From the NCBI GenBank assembly GCA_025612245.1, contig JAAXKQ010000012.1:62001-126000 (forward strand): a DNA stretch of 64,000 bases, read 5' to 3'. This stretch comes from Ignavibacteria bacterium. Its GTDB lineage: Bacteria; Bacteroidota; Ignavibacteria; Ignavibacteriales; SURF-24. The notes below the pieces were generated by a model, which saw only the letters and a program-made list of their open reading frames with translations, had not been told where the DNA came from and searched no databases. Below are positions 51,044-60,069 of the stretch, one piece after another. The position numbers were made by a program, and so were the translations under genes. Positions within the stretch are counted from its first letter, which is position 1; each line of letters starts with the position of its first letter.

Positions 51044-51715
51044 ATGAAAAGACTCATTCTGGAATCTGACGTCATTAAGCTCAGCAAGCAGGGTCTTAAA
51101 GTCCTGGCTATCGCTCCGGCTGACATTGTAACTCCCCTGGCCATGGACAAGATAAAAGCCCTTGGCTTTAGTATAGTAAGAAGGGAGGATACAGCGTCAA
51201 TTGAAGCCGAAGCGTATGGCGTTAAACCCTCTGAGATTAGGCTGAACAGGGTGGCTATTGGAAGCGACCACACGGGTTTTTACATAAAAGGCGTGCTTTC
51301 TAAAATGCTGATGGAAAAGTCCTACGGCGTAATTGACGTGGGAACATATGACGAGACTTCGTGCGACTATCCGGATTTTGCTCTGTCGGTTGCACAGAAT
51401 GTAATGGAGAAAAAAGCAGACTTTGGCGTTTTAATCGATGCCACGGGAATCCCTTCGGCAATTGTGGCCAACAAGCTTCCAGGCATAAGGGCTGCAACAT
51501 GCTATAATGAATTATCCGCCAGGAGCGCCCGCGAGCATAATAACGCCAACATAATTGCCGTTGGCGCCAGGGCACTCGGCGAAGAGGCCATAAAATCCAT
51601 ACTGGAGGCGTTCATTTTAGCCGCATTTTCGGGAGGACGCCACCAGAGAAGGCTGGATAAAATCAGTGCGATTGAAGAAAAATTCATGAAAATGGAACTT
51701 AAATCTAAAACATAG
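51044..51715 (+). CDS. RpiB/LacA/LacB-family isomerase-like protein with altered active site
   Basis: Homologue of ribose-5-phosphate isomerase B: GSDHTGFYIK, the DYPDFA motif, REHNNANIIAVGAR and GGRHQRRLDKI are all conserved. Two features are odd. The catalytic cysteine of the usual LICGTG motif is Asp132 here (LIDATGIPSA), although His165 in REHN is kept. An N-terminal extension of about 70 residues (ESDVIKLSKQG…APADIVTPLA) precedes the isomerase fold. A resemblance of that segment to the front of some microcompartment-associated enzymes is from memory and tentative. Activity may be lost or changed. It sits 62 bases after manC in the run. Confidence 0.82.
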   Translation: MKRLILESDVIKLSKQGLKVLAIAPADIVTPLAMDKIKALGFSIVRREDTASIEAEAYGVKPSEIRLNRVAIGSDHTGFYIKGVLSKMLMEKSYGVIDVGTYDETSCDYPDFALSVAQNVMEKKADFGVLIDATGIPSAIVANKLPGIRAATCYNELSARSAREHNNANIIAVGARALGEEAIKSILEAFILAAFSGGRHQRRLDKISAIEEKFMKMELKSKT

Positions 51716-51748
51716 GATTTACTAGAAAAGTAGATAAGAGAGTTATTA

Positions 51749-52507
51749 TTGATAATTGTAAATGCAGAAGTTTCAGAGATAGTTGAACTTGGAAATTCAA
51801 TTTTCCTCATAAAGGTTCATGCGCCCAAAATAGCGCGCGAATCCACGCCGGGGCAGTTTTGCAACATTAAAGTCTCAGAATCCAATTTCCCCCTTTTAAG
51901 AAGGCCGTTCAGCATCTGCGAAGTTAAAGGAGACTTTGTTTCCTTCATGTTCAATGTGCTTGGTGAAGGTACCAGGAACCTGGCGCATAAAAAAGTCGGT
52001 GACGCTTTAGACATACTTGGTCCTTTGGGCAACGGTTTTAAGTTTGATGATGATTATGAAACCGCAGTCTTTGTTGCCGGCGGGCTTGGTGCAGCGCCAT
52101 TTCCATTCCTTACGGGAAAAATTCCCGAAGGCCGAAAGCTCTTAAGCTTTATTGGCGGCCGGTCGGAAAAGGACCTGATAACTTACGGAATGAAAAACAC
52201 GCTGCTTTCAACAGACGACGGCACAAAGGGCTTCAAGGGAAACGTTGTTGAGCTCCTGGAGGCCAAGAAGGAACTGCTGGATGAATCAAAAATTAAGGTA
52301 TTTGCCTGCGGCCCCACCCCGATGCTAAGGGCCGTAAAGGAATTTTGCCTGAAATACGGCTATAACTGCGAAGTATCTACCGAATGCGCAATGGCCTGCG
52401 GATTTGGTATTTGCCAGGGCTGCCCCATTCAGGCAGAGGATAAAGAAGGCTATTACCTCGTCTGTAAAGACGGACCTGTTTTTAACATAAATAAGGTTGT
52501 GCTATGA
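51749..52507 (+). CDS. pyrK: Dihydroorotate dehydrogenase electron-transfer subunit
   Basis: FAD and [2Fe-2S] subunit that passes electrons from PyrD to NAD+. The FAD-binding RRPFSI is present, then the NAD-binding GGLGAAPFPFL and FACGPTPML, and C-terminal cysteines in CAMACGFGICQGC for the iron-sulphur centre, with a further Cys in LVCKDGP. At 252 residues it matches the family. The start is TTG; no ATG lies in frame at the conserved N-terminus, and AGAG is weakly placed upstream. It overlaps pyrD by 4 bases. Confidence 0.96.
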   Translation: MIIVNAEVSEIVELGNSIFLIKVHAPKIARESTPGQFCNIKVSESNFPLLRRPFSICEVKGDFVSFMFNVLGEGTRNLAHKKVGDALDILGPLGNGFKFDDDYETAVFVAGGLGAAPFPFLTGKIPEGRKLLSFIGGRSEKDLITYGMKNTLLSTDDGTKGFKGNVVELLEAKKELLDESKIKVFACGPTPMLRAVKEFCLKYGYNCEVSTECAMACGFGICQGCPIQAEDKEGYYLVCKDGPVFNINKVVL

Positions 52508-53448
52508 CGAAAAAAGATGTTGAAAACGTGGAAACAACGGTAGACCTGTCGGTTAAAATAGGCTCTATGAAGCTAAAAAATCCCGTCATGCTGGCTTCGG
52601 GAACCGTGGGCTACGGAAATGAAATTTCTAACCTGACCGACCTGAACAGGATTGGCGCCGTTGTAACTAAATCCGTCAGCCTCAAGCCCAGGAAAGGCAA
52701 CCCTCCGCAGCGCATAGTTGAAACCGCGTCCGGGATGCTTAATGCAATTGGGCTTGCAAACGTGGGAGTGGAGGAGTTCATAAGGACGAAAATTCCGTTC
52801 CTGAGGCAGTTTGATACAAACATTGTCTGTAATATTGCTGCCAGTTCAATTGACGAATACGTCGAATGCACGAGGATGATTTCGCCGGAGGAGACGATAA
52901 AGGCCTTTGAAATTAATATTTCATGCCCGAACGTCAAAGAAGGCGGACTCATGTTCGGGCACGACCTGAAGGCAGTGGCCGAGATTACAAGAAGGGTAAA
53001 GGCGGTAACGGATAAACCGGTTATAATAAAGCTTTCCCCGAACGTTTCCGACATTGCTGCTTTTGCTAAGGTTGTAAGTGAAGAAGGAGGCGATGCAGTC
53101 TCTGCCATAAACACGCTCGTTGGAACCTCCTTTAACATTTATACGCGCAGGCCAAAGATCTTTAACGTAACCGGAGGTCTTTCGGGCCCTGCAATTAAGC
53201 CTGTAGCACTTGCCAAGGTGCTTGAAATAAAAAGAAAGGTCGACATCCCGATCATTGGAATCGGCGGAATAATGAACTGGCAGGATGCCGCTGAATTTAT
53301 GATTGTTGGCGCCACGGCTTTTGAAATTGGAACCGTTAATTTTATAAATCCCAATGCCGGCGTTGAAATATCTGACGGGCTTTGGGAATATTGCAGAAAA
53401 ATGAACATAAGGAAAATTTCGGATCTGACAGGTTCGTATGTAATATGA
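52504..53448 (+). CDS. pyrD: Dihydroorotate dehydrogenase, class 1B
   Basis: FMN enzyme of UMP synthesis that oxidises dihydroorotate to orotate. Motifs are ASGTVGYGNE near the N-terminus, the catalytic Cys in NISCPNVKEGG, and GLSGPAIKP and GIGGI for FMN binding. Class 1B is indicated by the catalytic cysteine and the adjacent pyrK. Its 314 residues are normal. The ATGA overlap with pyrK supports a 1:1 complex made from one transcript. Confidence 0.97.
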   Translation: MTKKDVENVETTVDLSVKIGSMKLKNPVMLASGTVGYGNEISNLTDLNRIGAVVTKSVSLKPRKGNPPQRIVETASGMLNAIGLANVGVEEFIRTKIPFLRQFDTNIVCNIAASSIDEYVECTRMISPEETIKAFEINISCPNVKEGGLMFGHDLKAVAEITRRVKAVTDKPVIIKLSPNVSDIAAFAKVVSEEGGDAVSAINTLVGTSFNIYTRRPKIFNVTGGLSGPAIKPVALAKVLEIKRKVDIPIIGIGGIMNWQDAAEFMIVGATAFEIGTVNFINPNAGVEISDGLWEYCRKMNIRKISDLTGSYVI

Positions 53449-53493
53449 AAATTTATTCAGGCAGAAAATGCCAATTTGAACTCAGGTGTCCCG

Positions 53494-54768
53494 ATGTCAA
53501 ATAATGAGATTAAAGAAGCCCTGGACAGGCTCTACTCCCTTCAGAAATTCGGGATCAAGCTTGGCCTGGACAACATTTCACGTCTTCTGGACTATTTAGG
53601 CAATCCTCAGAATAACTTTAAGTCTTTTCACGTTGCAGGCACAAACGGAAAGGGAAGCACCACTTCCTTTATCTCCAGCATACTCATGGAAAGCGGTTAC
53701 AGGACCGGCTTATACACCTCGCCTCATTTTGTCAGATTCAATGAAAGGGTAAGAGTAAACGGTCTTGAGGTTCCGGAAGAATACATAGTGGAATTTATTT
53801 CCGGAATTAATCGTTTTATAGATAAGCACAAACCTACGTTCTTTGAGGTTACAACAGCCCTGGCGTTTAAGTACTTTTCAGATGAAAAGGTTGAGTTTGC
53901 CGCAATTGAAACCGGCCTCGGCGGTAGGCTCGACGCAACAAATGTCTTAAATCCCCTTGCTTCTGTTATTACTTCGATCAGCCTTGAACACACTGAAATT
54001 CTTGGCGATACACTCGAGAAAATTGCCTTTGAAAAAGGGGGAATAATTAAAAAGGGGGGAAAGGCTTTTCTTGGCATTTTGCCCGCAGAGGCTGAAGGTA
54101 CGCTTAGGAACATCTGCAGAGAAAACGGCGCGGAACTTTTCTGCCTATCCGAGTATTTAAAAGGGGAAAAGGAAGGTTTGGGCCTCGGGACTGACACACT
54201 GGTCCTTGATGAAATTGAGCCCGCACTGTTTGGTCCTTACCAGAGGAATAACGCCGCACTTGCCGTACTGACTCTCAACAGGATTCTGGGGCTGAACAAT
54301 CAGCGTCATATTAGTCTTGGGCTTAAGAATGTGGTGAAAAATTCCGGAATTCAGGGCAGGTACGAAATCTTTAATGAAAGGCCCCGCATCATTTTTGATT
54401 CAGCTCACAACCTGGAAGGCATTACAAATTTCCTGAGCGCATTTTTGCGCGAGGAAGGGAGTTATTCGAAAAGGACGCTTCTTTTCGGCGTAATGAGGGA
54501 TAAGGCAATTAAAAATATGCTGGAAGCCTTGACGCCTCATTTTGACGAAATTCACTTGAATTCAATTGAATATGACAGGGCTGCCCGGCTGGAGGAATTG
54601 GATATAATCAGTAAAGAGCTGGGAATAGATGCTTACCCGGAGCAAGACGGCGCAGCTTTTGTGCATGAATTCACACGGAAAGGGGAAGATGAATGCCTGG
54701 TTGTGCTCGGGAGCATGTATGTGCTCGGGAAGATCAAGGAAGAGCTGTTGAAGAAAAAAAAGCCTTGA
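53494..54768 (+). CDS. folC: Folylpolyglutamate synthase / dihydrofolate synthase
   Basis: Mur-ligase-family enzyme that adds glutamate to folates. The ATP loop is AGTNGKGSTTSF (about 48-60), with TSPHFVRFNER and the ETGLGGRLDATN motif, and a C-terminal ligase domain with FDSAHNLEG. A TTG 18 bases upstream (53476) opens a longer frame, but the ATG at 53494 has AGGTG about 5 bases upstream, so I prefer it (424 residues). It closes the alr-to-folC run, just ahead of rho. Confidence 0.95.
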   Translation: MSNNEIKEALDRLYSLQKFGIKLGLDNISRLLDYLGNPQNNFKSFHVAGTNGKGSTTSFISSILMESGYRTGLYTSPHFVRFNERVRVNGLEVPEEYIVEFISGINRFIDKHKPTFFEVTTALAFKYFSDEKVEFAAIETGLGGRLDATNVLNPLASVITSISLEHTEILGDTLEKIAFEKGGIIKKGGKAFLGILPAEAEGTLRNICRENGAELFCLSEYLKGEKEGLGLGTDTLVLDEIEPALFGPYQRNNAALAVLTLNRILGLNNQRHISLGLKNVVKNSGIQGRYEIFNERPRIIFDSAHNLEGITNFLSAFLREEGSYSKRTLLFGVMRDKAIKNMLEALTPHFDEIHLNSIEYDRAARLEELDIISKELGIDAYPEQDGAAFVHEFTRKGEDECLVVLGSMYVLGKIKEELLKKKKP

Positions 54769-54795
54769 CATTTTTTCTCAATAAGCATAATTTTA
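54765..54795 (+). promoter_or_regulatory. Putative rho promoter, TTGACA-like, TTG-N20-TAATTTTA
   Basis: TTG (54765-54767), a 20-base spacer and TAATTTTA (54788-54795) sit at the folC stop. It gives a leader of about 130 bases before rho, a length seen in autoregulated rho genes. Confidence 0.4.
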
Positions 54796-54929
54796 CTGTA
54801 GTTCCTCTTGTTCCTTTCACAGCTTTCAAAACAGAGTGATCAGTAAGATAACCCCGATTAACTAATCCGGTTATAATTTAAAATAATTGTCATAATAGTA
54901 TTTAATAATTCTTAATGTAGGATTGAAAT

Positions 54930-56183
54930 ATGCCAATGGATATTTCTGAACTTCAATCTAAGAAGATTGTCGATTTAAATAAGATAGCTAAAGAACTTGG
55001 AATTACGGGTTATAGCGATCTTAGAAAACAGGAATTAATTTTCAAGATCTTAGAAGCACAGACCACAAAAGACGGTTTGACCTTTTCAAAAGGCGTTCTT
55101 GAGGTGCTTGCTGATGGATATGGTTTTCTAAGGAGCTCCGACTATAACTACCTTCCATCTCCGGATGATATATACGTTTCACCTTCTCAAATTAAAAGAT
55201 TTAGCTTAAGAACAGGGGATCACGTCTCCGGGCAGGTAAGGCCGCCAAAAGAGGGCGAACGGTTTTTTGCTCTGCTCCGTGTGGAAGCCGTAAACGGGCA
55301 GAACCCGGATACCATCAGAGAAAGAACACTTTTTGACAACTTAACCCCTCTTTATCCGACCAGAAGACTGAACCTTGAATCTGCCCCCGGCGAATATTCA
55401 ATGAGAATTATGGACATACTTTCTCCGATCGGAAAAGGACAAAGAGGGCTGATTGTTTCACCTCCTAAAAGCGGTAAAACAATCCTTCTACAGAAGCTCG
55501 CCAATTCAATCACACGTAACCACCCAGAAGTCAGACTTATCATGCTTTTGATCGATGAAAGACCGGAAGAAGTTACAGACATGCAGAGGTCAGTCCAGGC
55601 CGAGGTCATCAGCTCAACCTTTGATGAGCCTGCGGAAAGACACGTCCAGGTGGCTAATATGGTCATTGAAAAGGCAAAGAGAATGGTTGAGGCAAATATG
55701 GACGTAGTGATACTTCTGGACAGTATTACAAGGCTTGCAAGAGCACATAATACGGTTGCACCGCATAGCGGCAGAATCCTCTCCGGCGGTGTTGATGCAA
55801 ATGCACTCCATAAGCCGAAACGCTTCTTCGGTTCTGCCAGAAATACTGAAGACGGCGGAAGCCTTACCATTATTGCAACGGCGCTGATTGAAACAGGCAG
55901 CAGAATGGACGAAGTAATTTTCGAAGAGTTCAAGGGAACCGGCAACATGGAACTCGTCTTAAGCCGCGACTTGAGCGACAGAAGAATCTTCCCGGCTATT
56001 GACATTAACAAGTCGGGTACAAGAAAAGAAGAGCTCCTTTTGAAAGAAGAAGAACTCAATAAGATCTGGATTCTCAGAAAAATCCTCAGCGACTTCGACC
56101 CGATCGAGGCGATGGAATTCCTTTTAGACAAAATGAAGGGAACAAAAAACAATAAAGAATTTATAAACAATATGAATAGCTGA
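54930..56183 (+). CDS. rho: Transcription termination factor Rho
   Basis: Hexameric RNA-dependent ATPase that ends transcripts. It has the N-terminal SAP-like helical part, an RNA-binding cold-shock domain (about 48-115, [15 protein letters not shown]), Walker A in [13 protein letters not shown] (about 175-187), Walker B in [13 protein letters not shown], the Q-loop region and the C-terminal [21 protein letters not shown]. The 417-residue length is the compact form without a large insertion. AGGA lies 8 bases before the ATG. A terminator follows the stop. Confidence 0.98.
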   Translation: MPMDISELQSKKIVDLNKIAKELGITGYSDLRKQELIFKILEAQTTKDGLTFSKGVLEVLADGYGFLRSSDYNYLPSPDDIYVSPSQIKRFSLRTGDHVSGQVRPPKEGERFFALLRVEAVNGQNPDTIRERTLFDNLTPLYPTRRLNLESAPGEYSMRIMDILSPIGKGQRGLIVSPPKSGKTILLQKLANSITRNHPEVRLIMLLIDERPEEVTDMQRSVQAEVISSTFDEPAERHVQVANMVIEKAKRMVEANMDVVILLDSITRLARAHNTVAPHSGRILSGGVDANALHKPKRFFGSARNTEDGGSLTIIATALIETGSRMDEVIFEEFKGTGNMELVLSRDLSDRRIFPAIDINKSGTRKEELLLKEEELNKIWILRKILSDFDPIEAMEFLLDKMKGTKNNKEFINNMNS

Positions 56184-56207
56184 TCTATTGATTAAGGTTC
56201 TTTTCTT

Positions 56208-56258
56208 AAAGCCGGATTAGTGAGGCGCGTAAATTTGCCCTTTAATCCGGCTTTTTGT
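56208..56258 (+). terminator. Terminator after rho
   Basis: AAAGCCGGATTA (56208-56219) pairs perfectly with TAATCCGGCTTT (56243-56254), with T-run after. The 23-base loop is longer than usual. Confidence 0.75.
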
Positions 56259-56304
56259 TATTTTAGAACGTTTTACATATATATTCCCTTATTAAAGGAT
56301 AAAT

Positions 56305-57576
56305 ATGAAAAAAATCTTATTCTTCTTCATAATTGCACTGAGCTTTTATTGCTATGCGCAGCCCTCAAGGCAGGGCTTAAACCAGATGAGAGGGATTTTC
56401 TTCGACACAATTGTGATCCCTTCGGCTGATAAGGCCGACTGCTATATAACATACCAGACTACCTATAACAGGCTTGTATTTGTTAAGGATAAAGATGTTT
56501 TTACTTCCCGCTTCAGTCTTACAATTGAAGCCGTGGACTCGCTGACTGGAAAGGTCTACAGGGAAATTGTAGATAACGAGCATTCGGTTGCAAATTTTGA
56601 GGAAACCAATTCTGAAAGCAAGTACATTCTGGGAGTAATTAAGCTCTCGCTCCCAATGGGGAGCTACAAGGTGCTGCCGGTAATTTACGACTTTAATACG
56701 AACAGTGAACACGTCCTTTCGCAGTTCGACCTCAGGCTTAATTTTCAGGATACAAAGTGGGTCCTATCTCCAATTGTCCTGAAAGATGATTCACCGAAGG
56801 AGATTGCTGGCAAGGTGCTTGCGGGTTTTGACGGGAATGTCCCATTTTCTGACGAAGAATTCAATATGATTATTCCTGTGGCAGATACGAACGTGTCAGT
56901 TGTATATGTGGAATTAAAAAATAATGACTCTTTGATCTATAAGGATTCCCTGAGGAATTCCGTCATTTCTTCCTTGTCTTTCAGCAGGGATAAAGGGGAG
57001 ATAATAGCCAGCTTCCTGAGCCATCAGGGCAGCCCGACCAGGAACTTCATACTGCCAAAATTCAACCAGAAACTTCAGGAAGGGACGCTTCAGATAACAG
57101 TAAGCCGCCCCGGGAAGGAAAAAGCCGTCTTTAAGCGTGCAGTTGTCTGGTTCAACAAACCCCGCTCACTAAATAATCTTGAATATGCGGTAAAAATTCT
57201 TCGGAATATAGAAGAAGGGGAAACTGAAAGCCGGAAGAATGATAAGACAGGCGAGGCAATGGACTATAATGGACTGTGGAAGTATTGGAAGAAGTTTGAC
57301 CCGACTCCTTCGACGGCATATAACGAACTTATGGCCGAGTTCTATAGCAGGGTTGACTATGCAATCAGCAATTTTTCTTTAATCAGTAATCCCAATGGGG
57401 CCGATACGGACAGGGGAAGGGTTTATATTAAATTCGGAAAGCCTAAGTCGGTCGAAAGAATTTACCAGGACGCACGCGATGTGCGTGAAGTCTGGGTATA
57501 TGATTCTCCGGAAAGACGTTTTGTATTTGTCGATAAGACAGGCCTTGGCAATTTCATATTGAGCGGAAAATTATGA
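56305..57576 (+). CDS. GWxTD domain-containing secreted protein
   Basis: Exported protein with signal peptide MKKILFFFIIALSFYCYAQ and a beta-rich region (about 40-290) of unknown fold. A C-terminal GWxTD-type domain (about 310-423) is recognisable by LWKYWKKFDPTPST, ADTDRGRVYIKFGKPKSVE and VREVWVYDSPERRF. This family is common in Ignavibacteria and Acidobacteria, and its function is unknown. It overlaps pdxA by 4 bases, although the two products act in different compartments, so coupling may be only organisational. Confidence 0.87.
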   Translation: MKKILFFFIIALSFYCYAQPSRQGLNQMRGIFFDTIVIPSADKADCYITYQTTYNRLVFVKDKDVFTSRFSLTIEAVDSLTGKVYREIVDNEHSVANFEETNSESKYILGVIKLSLPMGSYKVLPVIYDFNTNSEHVLSQFDLRLNFQDTKWVLSPIVLKDDSPKEIAGKVLAGFDGNVPFSDEEFNMIIPVADTNVSVVYVELKNNDSLIYKDSLRNSVISSLSFSRDKGEIIASFLSHQGSPTRNFILPKFNQKLQEGTLQITVSRPGKEKAVFKRAVVWFNKPRSLNNLEYAVKILRNIEEGETESRKNDKTGEAMDYNGLWKYWKKFDPTPSTAYNELMAEFYSRVDYAISNFSLISNPNGADTDRGRVYIKFGKPKSVERIYQDARDVREVWVYDSPERRFVFVDKTGLGNFILSGKL

Positions 57577-58580
57577 ATAAATTTGTCTTTACCTGCGGCG
57601 ACATTAATGGTATAGGTCCGGAAATTGTCCAGAAAGCGCTCAATAAGATTTATCACGCATCTGAAAGGGCAAAATTTTATTTTTTGTGTCCGGCTGAGGT
57701 TTTTGAAAGGGTGTCTGAGAAGATTCCCCCATCTTTTGCCTACAGGATTACAGATAAGCCCTCCGGGGAAGACCGGGCTTCGCAGGAACAATTCGTGGAA
57801 GTAATTGACATAAAGGAAGAAGGGCTTAGGATTCTGCCGGGCAGCCCGACCGCGCTTTCAGGTCTTGTAAGCTATAGGGCAATTAAAGAGTCCTTTGAGA
57901 TGGCCTCTTCCGGAAAGGCTGATGCCATTATTACGGCCCCCATTTCAAAAGAAGCTCTCGGCATGGCGGGTATAGATTTTCCGGGGCATACGGAAATGTA
58001 CGCCAGGTGGTCGGGCCTGAAGGATTTCGTCATGATGTTCATATCCCCAAAGATGAAGTGTGCTCTGGTTACAATTCATGAGCCTTTAAGGAAGGTTTCC
58101 AAGCTCATAACGGTAAACCGCATACAGAATACACTCAGGGTTGTAGTTTCATCCTTAAGACGGGATTTTAACCTGGAGAACCCAAAAGTGGCAGTCCTGG
58201 GTCTTAATCCGCACGCCGGGGAAAAGGGGAGGATAGGAAAAGAAGAAACCGATGTGATTCTGCCTGCGCTCAGGACCTCGGGCTTTAATGAGTTCCTCGC
58301 GGGTCCTTTTGTTCCTGACGCATTTTTTGCCCGGAAGCTGTATAAAGATTACGACATAGTAATCGGGATGTATCACGACCAGGTACTGATTCCCTTTAAG
58401 ATGCTGAACTTTTCCTCAGGCGTAAACTTTACTGCCGGACTTCCTGTGGTAAGGACCTCTCCCGATCACGGGACCGCCTTTGACATTGCCTGGAAATTTG
58501 TTGCCGATGAGGGCAGCATAATGGAAGCCTTTAACCTTTCAAAGAAAATTGTACAAAGCCGCAAGAGACGTAATGCCTGA
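57573..58580 (+). CDS. pdxA: 4-hydroxythreonine-4-phosphate dehydrogenase
   Basis: NAD-dependent enzyme of PLP synthesis (DXP-independent 4-phosphohydroxythreonine branch). Marks are GDINGIGPEIVQKAL near the N-terminus, the metal ligand region FPGHTEMYA, LGLNPHAGEKGRIG, MYHDQVLIPFKM and RTSPDHGTAFDIA. Its 335 residues are normal. It overlaps the GWxTD gene by 4 bases and the next methyltransferase gene by 8. Confidence 0.96.
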   Translation: MNKFVFTCGDINGIGPEIVQKALNKIYHASERAKFYFLCPAEVFERVSEKIPPSFAYRITDKPSGEDRASQEQFVEVIDIKEEGLRILPGSPTALSGLVSYRAIKESFEMASSGKADAIITAPISKEALGMAGIDFPGHTEMYARWSGLKDFVMMFISPKMKCALVTIHEPLRKVSKLITVNRIQNTLRVVVSSLRRDFNLENPKVAVLGLNPHAGEKGRIGKEETDVILPALRTSGFNEFLAGPFVPDAFFARKLYKDYDIVIGMYHDQVLIPFKMLNFSSGVNFTAGLPVVRTSPDHGTAFDIAWKFVADEGSIMEAFNLSKKIVQSRKRRNA

Positions 58581-59304
58581 AGAAATCAAACCCTATAGGC
58601 TCATTGCCGAAATTTACTCCCATCTCATGCGCTTCATCAGCTATGAGGAATGGGCGGAATATTATTACCTCCTGACAAAAGATTACCTGACTTCTGAAGC
58701 CAGCGTGCTTGAACTTGCAGGCGGAAACTGCAGGCTTTCTTTGCGCCTGAAGAAATATTATGAAAACACCATTACCTCGGACCTTTCATTTGAAATGCTG
58801 AAGCAGTCGGAAGAAAACGGCCTTGAAAGGGTGTGCTGCAACATGCTTTCCCTGCCATTTAAGAAAGAGTTCGACCTTATTGTCTCTGCCTTCGACAGCG
58901 TAAACTATCTGCTGACCAGGAAATCCGTTAACCAGCTTTTCAGGGAGGCTTATCAGTGCCTGAGGCCCGGGGGGATATTTTCCTTTGACGTCAGCCTTGA
59001 GCGCAACAGCATCAAGAACATCCGTTATCTGAACAGAAAAGGCACCTACAAGGGGATCCGTTACATTCAGAAAAGCAATTACGACAAGGACAGAAGAATT
59101 CATACCAATATATTCGACATTACTCTTGCTAATGGAAGCGTTTTTACGGAAATTCACAAACAAAAAATATTTCCTCTGGAAGTTTATTTTGAGCTTCTCA
59201 GCAGGAACGGATTTCTAATTAAAGAATGTTTCAGCGCGTTTTCTTTTGAAGACGCCGATATGAATGCTGAAAGAGCTCAGTTTGTAGCCTTAAAATTAAA
59301 GTAA
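58573..59304 (+). CDS. Class I SAM-dependent methyltransferase
   Basis: Cytoplasmic methyltransferase with a Rossmann fold. The SAM loop is VLELAGGNCRLSLRL (Gly-rich motif near residue 47), followed by SAFDSVNYL and LRPGGIFSFDVS, then a C-terminal beta-rich part. It resembles small-molecule or peptide methyltransferases of the Methyltransf_11/25 type; substrate unknown. A longer frame starts at TTG 58549, but the ATG at 58573 overlaps the pdxA stop and has AAGAG upstream, so I use it (243 residues). FtsE starts one base after its stop. Confidence 0.88.
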   Translation: MPEEIKPYRLIAEIYSHLMRFISYEEWAEYYYLLTKDYLTSEASVLELAGGNCRLSLRLKKYYENTITSDLSFEMLKQSEENGLERVCCNMLSLPFKKEFDLIVSAFDSVNYLLTRKSVNQLFREAYQCLRPGGIFSFDVSLERNSIKNIRYLNRKGTYKGIRYIQKSNYDKDRRIHTNIFDITLANGSVFTEIHKQKIFPLEVYFELLSRNGFLIKECFSAFSFEDADMNAERAQFVALKLK

Positions 59305-59305
59305 T

Positions 59306-59995
59306 ATGCTGGTTTTTAATAACGTTTCATTTAGCTATTCCAGGCAGCCCGTATTTGACAACTTAAATTTCAGGATGGAAGAGGGCGACTTTACGTTTCT
59401 CATTGGTAAAAGCGGTGCCGGGAAAAGTACATTTCTGCAGCTGATTTATATGAATATCAGGCCCGATACCGGTTTCGTGCGCTTCAAGGAATATGATTCA
59501 TCCAACCTTAGAATGGGCTCGCTGCCAGATCTGAGGCGTAAGATCGGGATTGTTTTTCAGGATTTCAGGCTCCTCATGGATAGAAATGTTTACGACAACC
59601 TGGCCTTTATCCTTGAGGTTACAGGTGCCCCGCGAAAACAGATAAAAAGAAAGGTTTTCACTGCTCTTTCCGATGTGGGCTTATTGCACAAGCAAAGAAG
59701 CATGCCCTATGAACTCTCCGGCGGCGAACAGCAGAGAGTCTCAATTGCCCGGGCAATCATAAATGACCCGGCCTTAATACTGGCCGATGAGCCTACGGGA
59801 AACCTGGATCCGGAGACCTCTTCGGAAATAATGGAGCTCTTCAAGAAAATCAACTCCCGGGGAAATACCGTTATTTTTGCCACGCACAACTACGAACTGG
59901 TGCGCAGGCACAGCACTGCAAAGATTATAAAGCTTGATGGCGGAAGGGCGGTAAAGGTTGCATTGAAGCAAAAAACGAGTGCCGTTGATTTTTAA
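59306..59995 (+). CDS. ftsE: Cell-division ATP-binding protein FtsE
   Basis: ABC-type ATPase that with FtsX couples peptidoglycan hydrolysis to division at the septum. It has Walker A GKSGAGKST, the Q-loop VFQDFRLL, the signature LSGGEQQR, Walker B LILADEPTGNLD, and the H-loop ATHN. The 229 residues and the NLDPETSSEIMELF segment match FtsE. The usual partner ftsX is not downstream; the next gene (adk) is on the other strand. Separate ftsE and ftsX loci are known in Bacteroidota. Confidence 0.92.
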   Translation: MLVFNNVSFSYSRQPVFDNLNFRMEEGDFTFLIGKSGAGKSTFLQLIYMNIRPDTGFVRFKEYDSSNLRMGSLPDLRRKIGIVFQDFRLLMDRNVYDNLAFILEVTGAPRKQIKRKVFTALSDVGLLHKQRSMPYELSGGEQQRVSIARAIINDPALILADEPTGNLDPETSSEIMELFKKINSRGNTVIFATHNYELVRRHSTAKIIKLDGGRAVKVALKQKTSAVDF

Positions 59996-60000
59996 GGCGC

Positions 60001-60034
60001 CTGGTTAGCCACTTTAAGAAAGTACACTAACCAG
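60001..60034. repeat. Hairpin between convergent ftsE and adk
   Basis: CTGGTTAG (60001-60008) and CTAACCAG (60027-60034) enclose ACTTT/AAAGT. It probably ends transcription from one or both sides, but lacks a strong T-run. Confidence 0.45.
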
Positions 60035-60069
60035 ACGTTGAATATACGGTAATTTATTTAGCTTTCCAC

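Noticed and set aside
52611-53138. A 175-codon reverse-strand frame inside pyrD
   Set aside because: Antisense to conserved pyrD motifs including the catalytic NISCPN; no independent support.
55352-56170. A 272-codon reverse-strand frame inside rho
   Set aside because: It lies antisense to the rho ATPase core; composition is Ser/Leu-rich as expected of a mirror frame, with no domain motif.
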